From positions 1-64,000 of the forward strand of contig NZ_CP021876.1 in the NCBI RefSeq assembly GCF_002197645.1: a DNA stretch of 64,000 bases. The letters are read 5' to 3'. Numbering within the stretch: the stretch's first letter is position 1; every line of letters starts with the position of its first letter. The notes under the pieces are model-generated. The model saw only the letters and a program-made list of their open reading frames with translations, was not told the origin of the DNA and made no database searches. The DNA comes from Enterococcus wangshanyuanii. Its GTDB lineage: Bacteria; Bacillota; Bacilli; Lactobacillales; Enterococcaceae. Both the position numbers and the translations under genes were made by a program. This document shows positions 35,434 to 44,893 of this stretch, in pieces.

Positions 35434-36888
35434 ATGAAAAGAACGAAAATTTTGAGCTACACAACAATGATCACTTTACTTGCCCCGGCAATCATAGGGG
35501 TTCACCAAGCCTATGCAGATACTGTTACAAGCACAACAGCAGAAACAGAAGAAATGCTAGAAACAACTGCCACAACAGAATCAAGCAGCATGGAATCAAC
35601 CACTGAAACAACCTTAGAACAAACGGAAGCAAGTTCTTCAGAAGAACTGACCTTGGATTCGGTTGATACAGAAATTGAAGAACCAATGATCGATAGCAGC
35701 GTTCAACAGGATATTCAAGTGCCAGCTGTAGCCAACGCACAACTTATAGGGCAAACATATGCTGATATCTTCCCTGACGAAAACCTAAGAAAAGCCATAA
35801 TGGAACAACTAGGAGCTACTTCAGAAGCCGAAACGATTGAGCAATACCAGATAGACAAGACAAGTACTATTTGGATACAGGATAAAAACATATCAAATCT
35901 AGAAGGAATTCAGGTGTTTCAAAGGTTACATGATTTGAATATTTACCAAAATCCAATATCTGATATTTCTGTTCTGTCGCAGTTTCCACTATTAAAATAC
36001 TTGAGGTGTGGGGGAACAAAAATTACAGATTTTTCAGCACTAGGAGGACTAAAAAATCTGGAATGGTTAGAACTTGGAAGAACAGCAGCAACTTCACTTG
36101 AATCAGTTGCTAATATAACAAGTTTAAAATCCCTTTTTTTTAACGACAGTCCTGCAATTAATGATTTATCACCCCTAGAAAATTTAGTGAATTTAGAGGT
36201 AGTAAGTGCGCAATATTGCGGTGTTACGGATATTAGCCCGTTAGGGAAATTACCAAATTTAAAAAAATATTATGTTAATGCAAAAATCGAATTACCTGTT
36301 CGAACGCCATTAAACAATGTGCTAACGGTGCCTATATCGGATGTGCAAGTTATTGACATTGATGGTTCTGTGGGAGTTTTTGAAAACTATGTACCAAATA
36401 TAGATAGTGGAGTGTCGGGGCCTAATTGGACAGACTTTTCTAATGACCAGTTTATATGGAACAACAACTACACTGACAAAGCTAATATTATTGGAGACGT
36501 TGTCTATTTAACATACGCAGCACCGTCTAGTGATAGATTTAAAAAATGGTTTGAAGTGTACTATGTAATTCCATACACTGATTCCAGCACGACAGATCCA
36601 ACAGAAGAGTCAAGCACTGATCCGTCTATTCCCGAGGAACCAACCGTAGAAACAGATTCAACTACTCCGGAGACAAGCACAGAAACTACTTCTAGCGATC
36701 AGAAACCGGATAAAGCAGTTGCTACACCTAGTTCAAGCACTCAATCTACAGAAACGAGTACAGCTGGTGCAACAAAAAATTTACCGGAGACTGGAACGGT
36801 TAATAATGGGATTCTTGCTGCCTTAGGTGTTGGGGTACTTTCAATGTTAGCAATTTGGTTCGGAGTTAAAACGAAAGCGAGGAAATGA
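35434..36888 (+). CDS. LPXTG-anchored leucine-rich-repeat surface protein
   Basis: 484 residues. Signal peptide (to about HQAYAD), Thr/Glu-rich linker, an internalin-like cap (YADIFPDENLRKAIMEQLG), about five leucine-rich repeats (NLEGIQVFQRLHDLNIYQN; ISVLSQFPLLKYLRCGGTK), an Ig-like segment, a second Ser/Thr/Glu linker and the sortase signal LPETGT with membrane helix and KARK tail. It resembles small internalins and is probably an adhesin in the transfer operon. Its stop overlaps the next start. Confidence 0.85.
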   Translation: MKRTKILSYTTMITLLAPAIIGVHQAYADTVTSTTAETEEMLETTATTESSSMESTTETTLEQTEASSSEELTLDSVDTEIEEPMIDSSVQQDIQVPAVANAQLIGQTYADIFPDENLRKAIMEQLGATSEAETIEQYQIDKTSTIWIQDKNISNLEGIQVFQRLHDLNIYQNPISDISVLSQFPLLKYLRCGGTKITDFSALGGLKNLEWLELGRTAATSLESVANITSLKSLFFNDSPAINDLSPLENLVNLEVVSAQYCGVTDISPLGKLPNLKKYYVNAKIELPVRTPLNNVLTVPISDVQVIDIDGSVGVFENYVPNIDSGVSGPNWTDFSNDQFIWNNNYTDKANIIGDVVYLTYAAPSSDRFKKWFEVYYVIPYTDSSTTDPTEESSTDPSIPEEPTVETDSTTPETSTETTSSDQKPDKAVATPSSSTQSTETSTAGATKNLPETGTVNNGILAALGVGVLSMLAIWFGVKTKARK

Positions 36889-37697
36889 TGAGTGATTATG
36901 TAAAAAACTTTAGTAGTGATTTAAAACAAACACTGACAAATAAGCGATTTTGGCAAATACAGTGGTTAAATTTGATGTATATCTTGAAATATATAGTTAA
37001 ATATCGATTTATCATTATAGCTTATTCGCTTTCTATGAGTTATCTGTATGTTGAAATTGAAAAAGCGTCTAATGGATTATTTTCAAAAAACCAAAGTGAA
37101 GCTATTGTTGCAGCATGCGTCTCATTTTTTATTCTGATCCGTCATTTATGGCTTTTTATTAGTTTAGGAAAGTTAGTCATGCCAAACTCTGAAGAGCTTG
37201 ATAGGGTCAAACGATGGAACAATGTATTTAAGCAGGCTCTATTTGTCATTCTTGTTACTAGTAGTAAATATCTAAAAATAGATGTGATTTTTTCAAATAC
37301 TTCTGTTGAAGCGATACCGAAGGATATGGTTGCCAGTGGAGCAAGTGCAATCTTTACTTTTCTAGGAATGATTTTTTGTATACGTCAATTTTGGAAGCGA
37401 CTGGACAAACAAATGGTTATATTTGATTATACAACCGATGAGCCGTTAAATACTGATGTATGTAGTCGGAAAGTTTGTTTTTACAGTGATTGGAATCCAT
37501 TTTTACGAGTAATTGAAACAGGAGTTACGTATCGGAATAATCAAAATGGAGATCTATTTTATGTCGCACCTAACAAATATGCTCATAATAGCGTGACCCA
37601 ATCGGAAATGAACGTTTCAGTTTCTTTGAAGTATTCATTTATTATAGGAGAGCTAACTCGTTTAAGGGCACCGATGGTTTTTACTGAAAGGCCATAA
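36885..37697 (+). CDS. Membrane protein, 270 aa
   Basis: Four predicted membrane segments in the first 190 residues (FIIIAYSLSMSYLYVEI; IVAACVSFFILIRHLWLFI; ASAIFTFLGMIFCI) and a soluble C-terminal domain. Coupled by overlap to the LRR gene. No family recognised. Confidence 0.5.
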   Translation: MMSDYVKNFSSDLKQTLTNKRFWQIQWLNLMYILKYIVKYRFIIIAYSLSMSYLYVEIEKASNGLFSKNQSEAIVAACVSFFILIRHLWLFISLGKLVMPNSEELDRVKRWNNVFKQALFVILVTSSKYLKIDVIFSNTSVEAIPKDMVASGASAIFTFLGMIFCIRQFWKRLDKQMVIFDYTTDEPLNTDVCSRKVCFYSDWNPFLRVIETGVTYRNNQNGDLFYVAPNKYAHNSVTQSEMNVSVSLKYSFIIGELTRLRAPMVFTERP

Positions 37698-37753
37698 TAT
37701 AAATGATCACGTAATGTAGGAAGAATTAAACAAAAAAATGACCGGAGAATAGT

Positions 37754-38086
37754 ATGAAAATCTATTATGCTTATTTTAAAAATAATCAATTTAGGGAGGT
37801 GAAAAACACTTTTTTTATTAGACAAGTATTAGGCACTGACACGGATACTTTAGCTAATGGTTCTCAAATTTTAACTATTGGCCTAAATGAAGAAGGAATG
37901 AATGCTACTGAATTTCTTATATGGAGTAGTAATGAAAAAAATCTTAATTCTTTATTGGAAAAAGAAGTGATCAAAGTGTTGAATTCATTAAGTGATTTTA
38001 TGGAATCAGACATAAAAAAGGGGGTTGATGAAACACTTAAGTGGTTAAAAGAAAACCCTCTTGATTCAAGAGAGCTCTTCATTTAA
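37754..38086 (+). CDS. Hypothetical protein, 110 aa
   Basis: ATG 37754. Soluble alpha/beta, beginning MKIYYAYFKNNQFREVKN. Its 3' end overlaps the convergent DUF6037 gene by 21 bases. Function unknown. Confidence 0.5.
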   Translation: MKIYYAYFKNNQFREVKNTFFIRQVLGTDTDTLANGSQILTIGLNEEGMNATEFLIWSSNEKNLNSLLEKEVIKVLNSLSDFMESDIKKGVDETLKWLKENPLDSRELFI

Positions 38087-38671
38087 TTCTTGTTCAATGA
38101 CAACAATTTCGTTTTCTTTTGGAAAGACAGAATATGCCACAGATATATCATGATCTTTTATAGAGTTAAACAAATCAGGATAAAGTAACCTTGTCTTTTC
38201 TAAATTCTTTGGATCACGACCTTTCTTCAACTTTGGATTTTTCACTCTTGCCTTTTCCCAATTTATTAAGTGATCAAAATGAATCTTTTCACTTTCTTCG
38301 ATTGGAAATACAGCAGAAAGAATGTTTCTTTTTTGGGGTGAACTTTGAGTAGGTAGAGTAGGTATTCGCTTATTTAAATGATCAAAAAATTCAAGGATAC
38401 TAAATGCACCCTTTTGGCGTTTTATATTGAAGAATCTACAAAACTGATGAAAGTTGTTCCCCTGAATTTCTAGATTGTAGCCTGATTTTACGGGTAATTT
38501 CAGCATTTCAGCATTTCCAGTCTTAAAAAAGGTCAAGGTAAAACCTTTTTGATAGTCAGCATTGAAGATAACGGAACATTCGACGTCATTGTAATTATAA
38601 TCAAAGATATCAACGGATATATTCAACTTTTTCATTTCTTTGTGTAGTCGTTCTAAGTTAGAGAGCTTCAT
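38066..38671 (-). CDS. DUF6037-like protein, inverted within the transfer operon
   Basis: 201 residues. The opening MKLSNLERLHKEMKKLNIS and the central NFHQFCRFFNIKRQKGAF agree with my memory of DUF6037 proteins, whose role is unknown. It is the only reversed gene between 23 and 55 kb apart from fst, and has its own AGGAG ribosome site, so it looks like an inserted cargo gene. Confidence 0.55.
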   Translation of the reverse strand: MKLSNLERLHKEMKKLNISVDIFDYNYNDVECSVIFNADYQKGFTLTFFKTGNAEMLKLPVKSGYNLEIQGNNFHQFCRFFNIKRQKGAFSILEFFDHLNKRIPTLPTQSSPQKRNILSAVFPIEESEKIHFDHLINWEKARVKNPKLKKGRDPKNLEKTRLLYPDLFNSIKDHDISVAYSVFPKENEIVVIEQELNEELS

Positions 38672-38782
38672 AAAAATCTCCTTTATTTATAAGTATATCA
38701 AAACGTTATAAAGATATACAAATTGCATAGAAACGTAAGAGAAATTTGTACTAAAATATTAAAAATGAAAGTAGGAAATAAA

Positions 38783-38908
38783 ATGACATTTTGGACAGCA
38801 GTAACGTATGTAGGATTTGTGTTAGGGATCAGCTTGGTTCTCTTTATGGGCTACCAAGTAGGTTCACAGCTGTATAAGAGAAAGAAAAAAACAGGACGCT
38901 TTAAATAA
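38783..38908 (+). CDS. Small membrane protein, 41 aa
   Basis: ATG 38783 behind AGGAAAT. One membrane helix (VTYVGFVLGISLVLFMGY) and a basic tail. First of the core secretion block. Confidence 0.5.
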   Translation: MTFWTAVTYVGFVLGISLVLFMGYQVGSQLYKRKKKTGRFK

Positions 38909-38933
38909 TGGTCCTAGATTGGAGGTGTAAATG

Positions 38934-39200
38934 ATGAGTACGAAACCAACGCAAAAAGAGCAACAAGCAATGAAGAAACAGGCGCAACAAGTATTAAAAA
39001 TTCAAGGAAAGGACTATGATGAATACCTTTACGCTATTCATAAAGATATCTGCGTGGAAAGTCAAGATTTGATCCTGAAATCGTTAGAAAATGAAGCGAA
39101 ACGAATTGAACAAGAAAAAAATAATAAACTGAAGCAGGAAGAACGCAACAAATTAGAACAAGAAAACAGAAATAAACAAAATGGAGGACAAACAACATGA
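38934..39200 (+). CDS. Charged helical protein, 88 aa
   Basis: Start ATG 38934 (or 38931) behind GGAGGTG. Highly Lys/Glu/Gln-rich coiled-coil tail. Overlaps the pilin-like gene by ATGA. Function unknown. Confidence 0.5.
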   Translation: MSTKPTQKEQQAMKKQAQQVLKIQGKDYDEYLYAIHKDICVESQDLILKSLENEAKRIEQEKNNKLKQEERNKLEQENRNKQNGGQTT

Positions 39201-39589
39201 TGAAAAGAATTGCTGAAGGGGTAACAAAAGCAGTTATTGATTTTCAGGCTGCGTATTATCGTTTAAGAAAGAAAAAGTACTATGGGGTAATTGTCGCAAG
39301 TAGTTGCTTAGCAATTGCTTGCTTCTTCTTATATTCAGGTGGAATTACAGCATTCGCTGACATTCAATCAAGTGCTACATTGGCCGAAACGGAAACAAAC
39401 AACTTCATTAAAATCATTGGAAACTCTGCTTTATTCATTTGTTTGCTGTTGTTTGGCGCAAGTCAATATTTCGGTACAGAGTTAGGACGTTGGGGGAAAA
39501 AACTAATGTTTGGTGCTATTTTAGGCTCTGCCGTGATTTTGAATGCATCAAGTTTGAGAGACCTTATTTGGGGCAATGTCGGCGGTTAA
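39197..39589 (+). CDS. VirB2/PrgF-like small membrane protein
   Basis: 130 residues: a basic cytoplasmic start, a helix at about 29-47 (YGVIVASSCLAIACFFLY), a loop with ADIQSSATLAETETN, and two close hydrophobic helices (FIKIIGNSALFICLLLFGA; KLMFGAILGSAVILNASSL). Two paired helices with a basic turn at the head of a T4SS operon is the pilin-subunit pattern. The assignment is by architecture and position. Confidence 0.45.
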   Translation: MMKRIAEGVTKAVIDFQAAYYRLRKKKYYGVIVASSCLAIACFFLYSGGITAFADIQSSATLAETETNNFIKIIGNSALFICLLLFGASQYFGTELGRWGKKLMFGAILGSAVILNASSLRDLIWGNVGG

Positions 39590-39603
39590 AGGAGGCGTAG
39601 TGA

Positions 39604-40590
39604 ATGATAACCGTTGAAGTATTATCGTCAAATCTTGAATTTTTTAACCATTATGTACTAGAAGAACGGTTAACGTACACAGAGTTTCAAAAAATAAGTG
39701 AAAATATGCAGGACCAGGAGTATATTGAGTTTGCCCTTTATAATCCTGAAAATGAGCCTTTCTACAAAGGAAAATTTACGAAAGAAGGTCAGCTGACAAT
39801 TACTGATGATATATTTTCTGTGTTAAAGAAGTACAAGAAACAGAAAAAAATATCAAGCAAGGATAAAAAAGAAATTGAAGAACAAATCAAGGCTAGTCTG
39901 TCAGAAAGCGACGTAGCAGAGCCTAAATTAAAAAAGCCGAGAAAAAAACTTCGAGTGCCCAAAATAACTAAGTGGACAATCCCTATAAAAAAAATAGGGA
40001 TTGTTTTTCTTTTTCTCTGTTTGCTAATTGGTGGAGGGTTTGCTGTAAGAAGTGCTTTCAGTGAAAAAATAGAAAAACAACCGTCTTTCCAAGAATACCT
40101 AGATAAAAAAGACTATGAAGGGGCTGCTGAAGCATACCCAAACAAAATTTCAGCAGTAGAAAATGAACTATTCTTGATTGTACAAAACGAAGGAAGGCAA
40201 CACTTAAAGGTACTTTCTTCTTTTCAAAAGAAATATCCTACCGAACAAGGTTTGTTTGATCTAGCGATGTTTGACTATCAGTATGACGAAGGTATCGCTG
40301 TCTATGAAAAAAATGAAAATCTATTTAAACAAGACGATGTCAGACAAGTATTGGTTGGTTATGCTTACTTGAAAGAAGGAAAAGTCAAAAAAGCTGAAGT
40401 AATTCAACATACACTCAATAGTCCCGAATTGGAAAAGCTCGTTCGTCAGTACAAGCAGTATCAACTGATAATTGAAGAAAAAGAGAAGGAAATTGCAGTT
40501 TTACAGAAGAAACCGTCTGAAAACAAGCAAAAGATTGAAAAAGCGATCGATGAATTGTATGAAGCAAAACAATCACTATCAGAATTGTAA
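39604..40590 (+). CDS. Bitopic membrane protein with TPR-like C-terminus, 328 aa
   Basis: A cytoplasmic domain of about 125 residues, a membrane helix (IGIVFLFLCLLIGGGFAV), then a helical domain (FQEYLDKKDYEGAAEAYP, RQVLVGYAYLKEGKVKKAE) and a terminal coiled coil. The order cytoplasmic domain-helix-TPR recalls EssB/YukC of type VII systems; the similarity is weak and may only be architectural. Confidence 0.45.
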   Translation: MITVEVLSSNLEFFNHYVLEERLTYTEFQKISENMQDQEYIEFALYNPENEPFYKGKFTKEGQLTITDDIFSVLKKYKKQKKISSKDKKEIEEQIKASLSESDVAEPKLKKPRKKLRVPKITKWTIPIKKIGIVFLFLCLLIGGGFAVRSAFSEKIEKQPSFQEYLDKKDYEGAAEAYPNKISAVENELFLIVQNEGRQHLKVLSSFQKKYPTEQGLFDLAMFDYQYDEGIAVYEKNENLFKQDDVRQVLVGYAYLKEGKVKKAEVIQHTLNSPELEKLVRQYKQYQLIIEEKEKEIAVLQKKPSENKQKIEKAIDELYEAKQSLSEL

Positions 40591-40603
40591 AGGAGAATTA
40601 GAC

Positions 40604-41950
40604 ATGAAAAAACCAAAGAACATAAAGATTGTGGCTATAAGCAGTGCTTTAGTGTGCGTAATGGCTTTGGGTGGATACATTGGGTATTCAAAGTTCTATT
40701 CGTCAGAAAATGAACCGCAAGAAGTAAGGAAAGGAAACATTCCACTAATTAAAAAGAACGAAAAAATTGAGCCAGTGATCCCTAAAAAATCGACTAAAAA
40801 GAAAGCAATAGGACCGATCATTAAGCCGGAAACGTCTTCTAGTTCGATTGACACTTTTAGATATGGATCAGGTTCAACTATTCAAGAAGAAAGAAAAGCT
40901 GCTTTAAATTTATTAGACAATCAAATTAAAGATGAACAGAAACAAGTAAAAACGCAACCTACAGTTATTCCATTAGTAAATGAAGTAAAGCCGGCAACTC
41001 CCAAGCCTGTTGAACAGGCTAAACCTAAACCAAGTATTCCGCAACCCACTCCTACTCCTGTGCCAGATCCAGAGCCTGAACCAACGCCGACTCCTGTTCC
41101 ACCAGTTGAAACGGTGGATTACACTGCATTGGCAGAACTAGTACAAAAGGCGGAACTAATTCATTTAGACAATTACTTCAAAGCAGGAGCAGAAGTAGTT
41201 AGAACTGAATTGATGATTGCACAGCGTATGATTGATGAGCAGGGAAGTTCCCAGGCAGCAGTGAATAATCAACATGTCCGACTTCAAAATGCATTGAATT
41301 CATTAGTTTTATTGGGGAATAAAGTTGAGTTACAGGCATTATATGACCAAAGTGAAGAAATTAAAACGGACATATATACAGCTGAAAGTATTGCTGAATT
41401 ACAAACAGCTAAAACGCAAGCAAATGACGTACTTAAAACTGTAGAAGTAACACAAGAAACAGTCGATCAAGCCAAAACCAACCTTCAGCAATCAATAGAT
41501 GCATTGAAAGAAAAAGAAGAACCATATTTGAGTTTAGCTTACTTACAACGATTGGTGACTGAAGCAAACGCAATTGATCTTACTGAATATATTATGAGTA
41601 CTGTTTTGATTTTCCAAAATAAACTAGACCAAGTGACTACTTATCTGGCTGCTGAAACATATACTAAAGCTGAAAATGAGCAACATTTGCAAGAACTTCA
41701 AGAAGCGATGGATCAGTTACAGAAAAAAGCGGATCTTACACAACTAAAAGCATTAGAAGGACAAGCAAACTCCATTGATCGGATGCTTTATACAGACGAA
41801 AGTTTAGTTGCATTAGATAGCGTGCTATCTCAAGTTACAGAAGCTTTGTCTAATGAAGAAATTTCACAAGAACAAGTTGATACTTTAGTTCAAAATTTGT
41901 CCCAGGCAATCAATGGACTAATTGAAAAAGAAGTATCTGCGGATTTGTAA
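40604..41950 (+). CDS. Membrane-anchored FIVAR-repeat protein, 448 aa
   Basis: ATG 40604 (AAGGAG). Short basic start, one membrane helix (IVAISSALVCVMALGGYIGY), a spacer with a proline-rich PTPTPVPDPEPEPTP block, then four helical repeats of about 70 residues (YTALAELVQKAELIHLDNY; LQALYDQSEEIKTDIYT; LAYLQRLVTEANAIDLTEY; LKALEGQANSIDRMLYT). These are FIVAR-like modules known from surface proteins. It probably spans the wall as a spacer or receptor. Confidence 0.7.
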   Translation: MKKPKNIKIVAISSALVCVMALGGYIGYSKFYSSENEPQEVRKGNIPLIKKNEKIEPVIPKKSTKKKAIGPIIKPETSSSSIDTFRYGSGSTIQEERKAALNLLDNQIKDEQKQVKTQPTVIPLVNEVKPATPKPVEQAKPKPSIPQPTPTPVPDPEPEPTPTPVPPVETVDYTALAELVQKAELIHLDNYFKAGAEVVRTELMIAQRMIDEQGSSQAAVNNQHVRLQNALNSLVLLGNKVELQALYDQSEEIKTDIYTAESIAELQTAKTQANDVLKTVEVTQETVDQAKTNLQQSIDALKEKEEPYLSLAYLQRLVTEANAIDLTEYIMSTVLIFQNKLDQVTTYLAAETYTKAENEQHLQELQEAMDQLQKKADLTQLKALEGQANSIDRMLYTDESLVALDSVLSQVTEALSNEEISQEQVDTLVQNLSQAINGLIEKEVSADL

Positions 41951-41970
41951 TTTATTGAGGAGGAATTGAA

Positions 41971-44883
41971 GTGGAGAAAAGTTCAACAATAAATGTTCAA
42001 AATGTTCAAAAAGAATGGTTAAAAAAATATGTTGAAATTGGGAAGCAGCAACTACAAAAATCTATTGAAGCTCAAAACTACCTGAAAAGAAATATATTTA
42101 GCAGAATCAGCAATCGACAAGAGATCAGAGAAAATGAGGAATATATTAACTCTCTAAGTGGAGCGTTAAGTGGCGTAGAAAATCAACAAGAATTGTATTT
42201 GCACAAACCAATAGAGTTAAAAGCGCCTTCTAGATTAGAAGAACCATTGTTGCGAGATATGGTTCAGTTAATAAATGAGAAATACAATGAAAAAATTCAG
42301 GGATGTATTGAGAATGTTACTCTTGAGAATTTTGAGAAAACATATCGAGAGTATCGAGGATATGAACTTGATCTATCAAATATGAATACAGCAGACTATA
42401 GAGCAAATCAAACGTTTCCTTCTCTAACGAAGCAACTTTCCCCAGACCGTTGGGAAGTATTCATTTTGGAAACAGAGTACGGTTTTGATCAATGGGAAGG
42501 TGATTTTTATGCACTACCTACCACAAAAGATTACCCAGATAAGTATGTAATGGCCTACTTAGAGAATCAAAATTTATTTCATGAAACGGGTGACATTCGA
42601 AATTCAAACGAGGCAGAAGCGATTAGAAGGACGTTTTCTTATGACACCTTAAAGAAAATCAATGAATTTGTGGATGAGGGTATAAATGATTATAAGACGA
42701 AAGTTAGCCGATTTTCTCCTTTCGATTTTGATGTAAACCCAATTTTTAAAGAAATTGATCGATTAAAGGATTATTTAAAGATTCCTAACCAGTCCCTCGT
42801 TCTACAGGAAAACAAAGAAAAAAAAGATCGATTTGTTGCGATTTATGATTCGTTACCAAAAGAGGAACAAGTGTATTTGAATACGTATAATGATTTTCAA
42901 CGTGAGCTTCTCAGTAATGAATATTCGGATACTGTAGAAGGTAGATCTTATGAGAAACGTGATTTGTTAGAAGAACAAGCTAGTCAATTGAATGCTGAAC
43001 AGCTAGAAAAATTGAAAGAAATGTATCGTGAGTATATCTCAACCAACGTGAATGGAGCTGAACCTGACCAGTTACACATGGATAGTTTCTCTGGAGTAAT
43101 TGAAGAATGGAAGGAACTACAAGTAGCAGATCAAGATTCTCTAGTAAACACACTTTCTCAACTTACGATGAATCAGCAAGAGTATTTAGAAAAATTGTAT
43201 TTGCAGGTTTCCTTAAAGCAGAACATTTCAGAGCTAGAGGAAAAAATGAGATATGAAATAGGCGAAAAGAATTTCTATGAAAGAGATCAACAGTTTGAAG
43301 CTGTTGAAGAAATGGATTCAAGTATTGGGCTAATCCAAAAAGCTATTGATTCTCGGGAAAACTTATTGTCAGAAACCATAAAAACTACTGAACAGCTTGA
43401 AAAAAAATTAAAAGAGGGAGAACGAGAGGAAGTAGAATTCATTGCAAAAAATGTGGACAATTCTGAGTACAAATCGGCAGTAAAAGCACTTCAAAAACAA
43501 GAAATGGAGGGGAAAGAATTAAAAGTAACACCTACAGTTTATTCGCTTGGAGGAACTCTAAAAATGTTCTTGCAAGGAAATGAATATCAGAAAACTGATA
43601 ATGTTATTGAAATTAAGGATTTGCATATTTCTGAGACTGGACAAGGTTCTGGTATTTTAGGTAAGATTCACAATCTAACTCAAGAAGAAGCGATCCAAAC
43701 ACTGAATTTTCCTTTTTCTCAGGAGTTTACGGATAAATACCTTTCCATTGGTGATTCGTTTTCTCTTGGAGATCCGGAACCTTTGTTTGAAGTAGAAAGT
43801 TTTACTGAGGCACTTCGAATAATTGATCAGTCAGGTGAAAGTTTACGAGCACATTTGTATGAAGATATAATAGGGAATTTTGAAGAAGCAGGAAGAACTG
43901 ACATTGTAGAAATTCTTAAAGCAAATAGCTTGGAAGAGACAAACGAGCAACTATTTGACAAAAAACTTGAGAATTTGGAGCAAATACAAGAAGCACTGAA
44001 TACGGTAAATGAATCGAATGATCAACATTCAGATGAGATAGATATTAAAAAAATTGCTGAAGAAAAGGCACGCCAAAATCTAGAAAGAGCTGAAACCATT
44101 AACTTTGAGAAACACAATCGATTTTTAGATTTTTATAATGAACTGACTCCAGATGAAAAGAATTTTGTTAAAGCTCTTAATGATAAAGAACTTGAAACAT
44201 ACTTTATGCATGAAGATTTCATTTTATATGAAACGGATGGTACAAAATCTGAACAATATGAAAAAGTAGCAGCTGAATTTCCAAAAGAACGAGTGATGGA
44301 ACTAGAAAGCCAGTATCATTCTACTGTAGGGTCGTCATTTAACTGGACAGATAAAGAGACAACCATTCATGATGTATATTCAATCATTGGCCACCACCCT
44401 GAAACAACTTTTACGTATCAAGAACAGGTGGAACTAGATCCTAGTAAATTCATTGAATCAGAAGAAGCACTCCATAAAGAAACTAAAAAGAACGTGGCTG
44501 AAGAAAAACAACAGTCAGGTTCTCTTTTATTTGAAAAAGAGGAAGTCATTGACTTATACGCTAAATTCTTACAAGGTGAATCTCTTACGTATGATGAACG
44601 GTCTAAGATTGTCGCGTATGATCAAAAAAACAATTCTTTTGAACAAATGCAGTATCGATTGGAAGCGATCGATACAGTCCATGATGCTAATCCAGAGATC
44701 AATCTAAGTATCCAGGAAGAAGCATTATGTCAGACCAGAGGAGAACAGGAACAAATGTCTGTACTCATTTCAGCTGAATATTATCAACAATCAATTTCAG
44801 AAAAAAGCGTACAGAATCAGGAGGAAAAAGAACGGAAAGAACAAAAGAAAGAAAAAGAAATGGTACAGCAAGTGATGATGTAG
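41971..44883 (+). CDS. Large cytoplasmic coiled-coil protein of the transfer operon, 970 aa
   Basis: No signal or membrane helix. Mostly charged helices, with a repeated element: FVAIYDSLPKEEQVYLNTYNDF (about 290) and FLDFYNELTPDEKNFVKALN (about 710), and a motif NQWEG-like FDQWEGDFYALP. The C-terminus is Lys/Glu-rich. GTG 41971 follows GGAGG. Such large proteins precede VirD4 in several enterococcal plasmids; the function is unknown to me. Confidence 0.55.
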   Translation: MEKSSTINVQNVQKEWLKKYVEIGKQQLQKSIEAQNYLKRNIFSRISNRQEIRENEEYINSLSGALSGVENQQELYLHKPIELKAPSRLEEPLLRDMVQLINEKYNEKIQGCIENVTLENFEKTYREYRGYELDLSNMNTADYRANQTFPSLTKQLSPDRWEVFILETEYGFDQWEGDFYALPTTKDYPDKYVMAYLENQNLFHETGDIRNSNEAEAIRRTFSYDTLKKINEFVDEGINDYKTKVSRFSPFDFDVNPIFKEIDRLKDYLKIPNQSLVLQENKEKKDRFVAIYDSLPKEEQVYLNTYNDFQRELLSNEYSDTVEGRSYEKRDLLEEQASQLNAEQLEKLKEMYREYISTNVNGAEPDQLHMDSFSGVIEEWKELQVADQDSLVNTLSQLTMNQQEYLEKLYLQVSLKQNISELEEKMRYEIGEKNFYERDQQFEAVEEMDSSIGLIQKAIDSRENLLSETIKTTEQLEKKLKEGEREEVEFIAKNVDNSEYKSAVKALQKQEMEGKELKVTPTVYSLGGTLKMFLQGNEYQKTDNVIEIKDLHISETGQGSGILGKIHNLTQEEAIQTLNFPFSQEFTDKYLSIGDSFSLGDPEPLFEVESFTEALRIIDQSGESLRAHLYEDIIGNFEEAGRTDIVEILKANSLEETNEQLFDKKLENLEQIQEALNTVNESNDQHSDEIDIKKIAEEKARQNLERAETINFEKHNRFLDFYNELTPDEKNFVKALNDKELETYFMHEDFILYETDGTKSEQYEKVAAEFPKERVMELESQYHSTVGSSFNWTDKETTIHDVYSIIGHHPETTFTYQEQVELDPSKFIESEEALHKETKKNVAEEKQQSGSLLFEKEEVIDLYAKFLQGESLTYDERSKIVAYDQKNNSFEQMQYRLEAIDTVHDANPEINLSIQEEALCQTRGEQEQMSVLISAEYYQQSISEKSVQNQEEKERKEQKKEKEMVQQVMM

Positions 44884-44893
44884 AGGTGAAAAA

